Shown: positions 61,830 to 64,000 of the stretch, piece by piece | How the letters are laid out: the number at the start of each line of letters is the position of its first letter | Position numbering within the stretch: the first letter of the stretch is position 1 | From: Streptomyces sulphureus DSM 40104 | Lineage (GTDB): Bacteria; Actinomycetota; Actinomycetes; Streptomycetales; Streptomycetaceae | Length of the DNA: 64,000 nucleotides | Assembly: GCF_000381025.1 (NCBI RefSeq) | Contig: NZ_KB905813.1 | Coordinates: 602,716-666,715 of the forward strand | Direction: 5' to 3' | Translations under genes and position numbers: made by a program | The notes under the pieces: model-generated | Databases searched by the model: none | The model's input: the letters and a program-made list of their open reading frames with translations, nothing else | Told to the model about the DNA's origin: nothing

Positions 61830-64000
61830 ATGCGACGCAGACAAGGCGGTCTGGCGCTCACCGCCACAGTGATTCTCTCGTTGTTAGCGGGCGCCACCGC
61901 GACGACCGGGACGTCCGTGGCGAGAGCCGACGCGATGCCCGGCAGCGCCGACGAACCCCAGGTGCTCGTCTTCCACGGGGCCGAGGCCCCGGACGGGTTG
62001 ACCCGCGCGGGGATCGAGGCGATCACCGAGATCGGCGACGCGGCACCGGACGGCGAGACCTTCGAAACCGAAGCCACCGACGACCCGGGCGCGTTCACCG
62101 CCGACAACCTCCAGCAGTACAACGCCGTCGTCTTCCTCTCGGCCGAGGGCGCGGTCCTCAGTGCCGACCAGGAGGCCGCGTTCCAGGGATACATCGAGGA
62201 CGGCGGCGGGTTCCTCGGCGTCCACGACGCCTCGGCGGCGCAGCCCGACTCCGAGTGGTTCACCGGGCTCCTCGGCGCCCGTGCGGCCGACGGCGGCCCC
62301 GACGGGGCGCAGAAGGCCGTCGTCGAGGTGGGCGACCGCACCCACCCGGCGACGGAGAGCCTCCCCCTGGAGTGGAACCACACCGACGTGTGGGCCAACT
62401 GGGAGGAGAACCCGAGCGGTTCGGTCCACACCGTCGCCCGTGTCCGGGAACAGTCCTACGACCCGGGTGAAGGCGCGCTCGGCTGGGACCATCCCGTCTC
62501 GTGGTGCCGCGACTACGAGGGCGGACGCTCCTTCTACACCGGCATGGGCGGCACGGCCGAGAGCTTCGGCTCCGAGAACCTCCGCACCCACCTGCGCGGG
62601 GCTCTGCTGTGGACGACGCGGCTCGCACGCGCCGACTGCCAGGCCGCGATCTCCGCCAACTACCAGGCGGAGCGCGTCACCGAGCCCAACCAGGAGGACC
62701 AGCTCGACCAGATCGGAGAGCCGCACGGCCTCGCCGTCGCCGACGACGGCCGGGTGCTCTACATCGGCCGCGGCGGCGGGATGCCCAGCAGCCCCGTCGT
62801 CACCGACTGGGACGACCCGCAGGTCGGCCTCGGCGAGGGCACGCTCCACGTCTGGGACCCGGAGAGCGGTGAGGTCACCAAGGCCGGCTCGCTCGACGTC
62901 TTCGGCAACAAGGGCGGCGGCGAGGAACTCGTCAAGAACGAGGAGGGTTTGCTCGGCATCACCCTCGACCCGGACTTCGCCGAGAACGGCTGGCTCTACC
63001 TCCAGTGGACGCCGCACGAGGGGATCGACCGCGAGAAGCACCTCGCCGAGCGCCGCCTCTCCCGCTTCACCTTCGACCTGGAGACCAACACCCTCGACAC
63101 CGCGTCCGAGCAGGAGATCCTCTCCTGGCCCGTCCAGGTGCACAGTTGCTGCCACGCGGGCGGAGGCATGGACTGGGACTCCGAGGGCAACCTCTACATC
63201 GCCACGGGAGACAACAACTCCTCCCAGTTCAGCGACGGTTACTCGGGCAACAACCCCGAACCCTCCTTCGAGGGAACCTCGTTCTCCGACGCGCGCAGGA
63301 CCGCCGGCAACACCAACAACCTCAACGGCAAGATCCTCCGCATCCACCCCGAGGACGACGGCAGCTACACCGTCCCCGCGGGGAACCTCTTCACCGGAGA
63401 CGAGGAGGGCGGCGGCAAGACGCGCGAAGAGATCTACATCATGGGCGTGCGCAACCCGTCGCGGATCTTCGTCGACAAGGAGACCGACTGGCTCTACGCG
63501 GGCTGGGTGGGGCCCGACGCCAGCGAGCCGTCGACCACCTGGGGCCCGGCGAAGTACGACACGTTCGCCGTGATGAGTGAGGCGGGCAACCAGGGCTGGC
63601 CGTACTGCATGGGCAACAAGCAGCCCTACAGGGACCGCAACCTGCCGGACCCGGAGACGCCGCTCGACTGGTACGACTGCGACAACCTCAAGAACGAGTC
63701 CCCCAACAACGACGGCCTCGTCGACCTCCCACCGGCCCGCGACAACAACATCTGGTACTCGCCGCAGGGCGGCGGTCCCGACTTCCCGCGCGACGAGAAC
63801 GGCGTGCCCAGCTACGAACTGGACGAGCAGGAGCTGAAGTTGCCCTGGCTCTCCGGCGGCGGCCAGGCGGCGATGAACGGCCCGGTCTACCGCTACGACG
63901 CCGAGAGCGACTCGGACGTCAAGTGGCCCGAGTACTGGGACGGCAAGTGGTTCGTCGGCGACTACAGCGACTCCGACCCGCGGAACGCCGTGCTCCTCGA
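61830..64000 (+). CDS. Large secreted ThuA plus PQQ-type sugar dehydrogenase-like protein (3' end outside window)
   Basis: At least 723 residues with no stop before the window edge. Signal peptide at 1-35, ThuA-like domain (about 42-275: V-L-V-F-H-G, E-D-G-G-G-F-L-G-V-H, E-W-N-H-T-D-V-W, F-Y-T-G-M-G), then a beta-propeller like soluble glucose/sorbosone dehydrogenases (E-P-H-G-L-A-V, E-G-L-L-G-I-T-L-D-P, C-C-H-A-G-G-G-M-D-W, M-G-V-R-N-P-S-R). AGAGGTGG lies eight bases before the ATG. Codon 19 is TTA (61884-61886), the only in-frame TTA in the window, so translation should depend on the bldA tRNA. Probably acts on extracellular polysaccharide or sugar. Confidence 0.88.
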   Translation, partial: MRRRQGGLALTATVILSLLAGATATTGTSVARADAMPGSADEPQVLVFHGAEAPDGLTRAGIEAITEIGDAAPDGETFETEATDDPGAFTADNLQQYNAVVFLSAEGAVLSADQEAAFQGYIEDGGGFLGVHDASAAQPDSEWFTGLLGARAADGGPDGAQKAVVEVGDRTHPATESLPLEWNHTDVWANWEENPSGSVHTVARVREQSYDPGEGALGWDHPVSWCRDYEGGRSFYTGMGGTAESFGSENLRTHLRGALLWTTRLARADCQAAISANYQAERVTEPNQEDQLDQIGEPHGLAVADDGRVLYIGRGGGMPSSPVVTDWDDPQVGLGEGTLHVWDPESGEVTKAGSLDVFGNKGGGEELVKNEEGLLGITLDPDFAENGWLYLQWTPHEGIDREKHLAERRLSRFTFDLETNTLDTASEQEILSWPVQVHSCCHAGGGMDWDSEGNLYIATGDNNSSQFSDGYSGNNPEPSFEGTSFSDARRTAGNTNNLNGKILRIHPEDDGSYTVPAGNLFTGDEEGGGKTREEIYIMGVRNPSRIFVDKETDWLYAGWVGPDASEPSTTWGPAKYDTFAVMSEAGNQGWPYCMGNKQPYRDRNLPDPETPLDWYDCDNLKNESPNNDGLVDLPPARDNNIWYSPQGGGPDFPRDENGVPSYELDEQELKLPWLSGGGQAAMNGPVYRYDAESDSDVKWPEYWDGKWFVGDYSDSDPRNAVLL

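Overview
The window is chromosomal DNA from a very GC-rich actinobacterium, most likely Streptomyces or a close relative. Pointers are the third-position GC bias, frequent GTG/TTG starts, ATGA/GTGA start-stop overlaps, a subtilisin-inhibitor-family protease inhibitor, a two-domain small laccase, an SNF2/SWIM gene pair, many Tat (twin-arginine) signal peptides, and a single in-frame TTA leucine codon in the whole 64 kb. No rRNA, tRNA, CRISPR array, insertion sequence or phage module was found.

Layout. 1-4.75 kb: secreted endonuclease I (5' end missing), protease inhibitor, phosphoketolase, O-methyltransferase. 4.8-8.8 kb: xylose catabolism (ROK repressor and xylB on the minus strand, xylA on the plus strand, shared operator region). 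8.9-13.2 kb: ECF sigma factor with a SnoaL-like tail, YceI protein, proline-rich membrane protein, SGNH lipase. 13.4-17.6 kb: SWIM zinc-finger gene and SNF2 helicase. 17.7-26.5 kb: small membrane proteins, acetyltransferase, a frameshifted methyltransferase, an orphan roadblock protein, thioesterase II, a DEAD-like helicase, a metal-dependent membrane hydrolase. 26.8-32.6 kb: CitAB-type two-component system divergent from a TctCBA tricarboxylate transporter. 32.7-36.3 kb: heterodimeric ABC exporter. 36.5-43.7 kb: L,D-transpeptidase-like lipoprotein, GH109-type oxidoreductase, secreted alpha-amylase, AraC remnant, FAD/Fe-S D-lactate dehydrogenase. 43.7-46.2 kb: MarR regulator divergent from a homodimeric ABC exporter across a strong palindrome.

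46.2-56.8 kb is a compact catabolic locus. An AmiE/beta-lactamase-type serine hydrolase and an IclR regulator on the minus strand diverge from a five-gene peptide-type ABC importer whose genes are translationally coupled. A ROK protein lacking kinase residues follows on the minus strand, then creatininase-family, enolase-superfamily and RidA genes, again translationally coupled. About 1 kb further lie a frameshifted NUDIX gene, a NamZ/DUF1343 exo-muramidase and a macro-domain protein. I infer a role in uptake and breakdown of a cell-wall fragment or sugar-acid conjugate; the substrate is not shown by the sequence.

59.7-64 kb: TipA-like MerR regulator, small laccase, and a large secreted ThuA plus PQQ-dehydrogenase-like protein running off the right edge and carrying the only TTA codon (predicted bldA dependence). 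Two genes (methyltransferase, NUDIX) carry single frameshifts and one AraC fragment is also frame-shifted; these may be true decay or sequencing errors.
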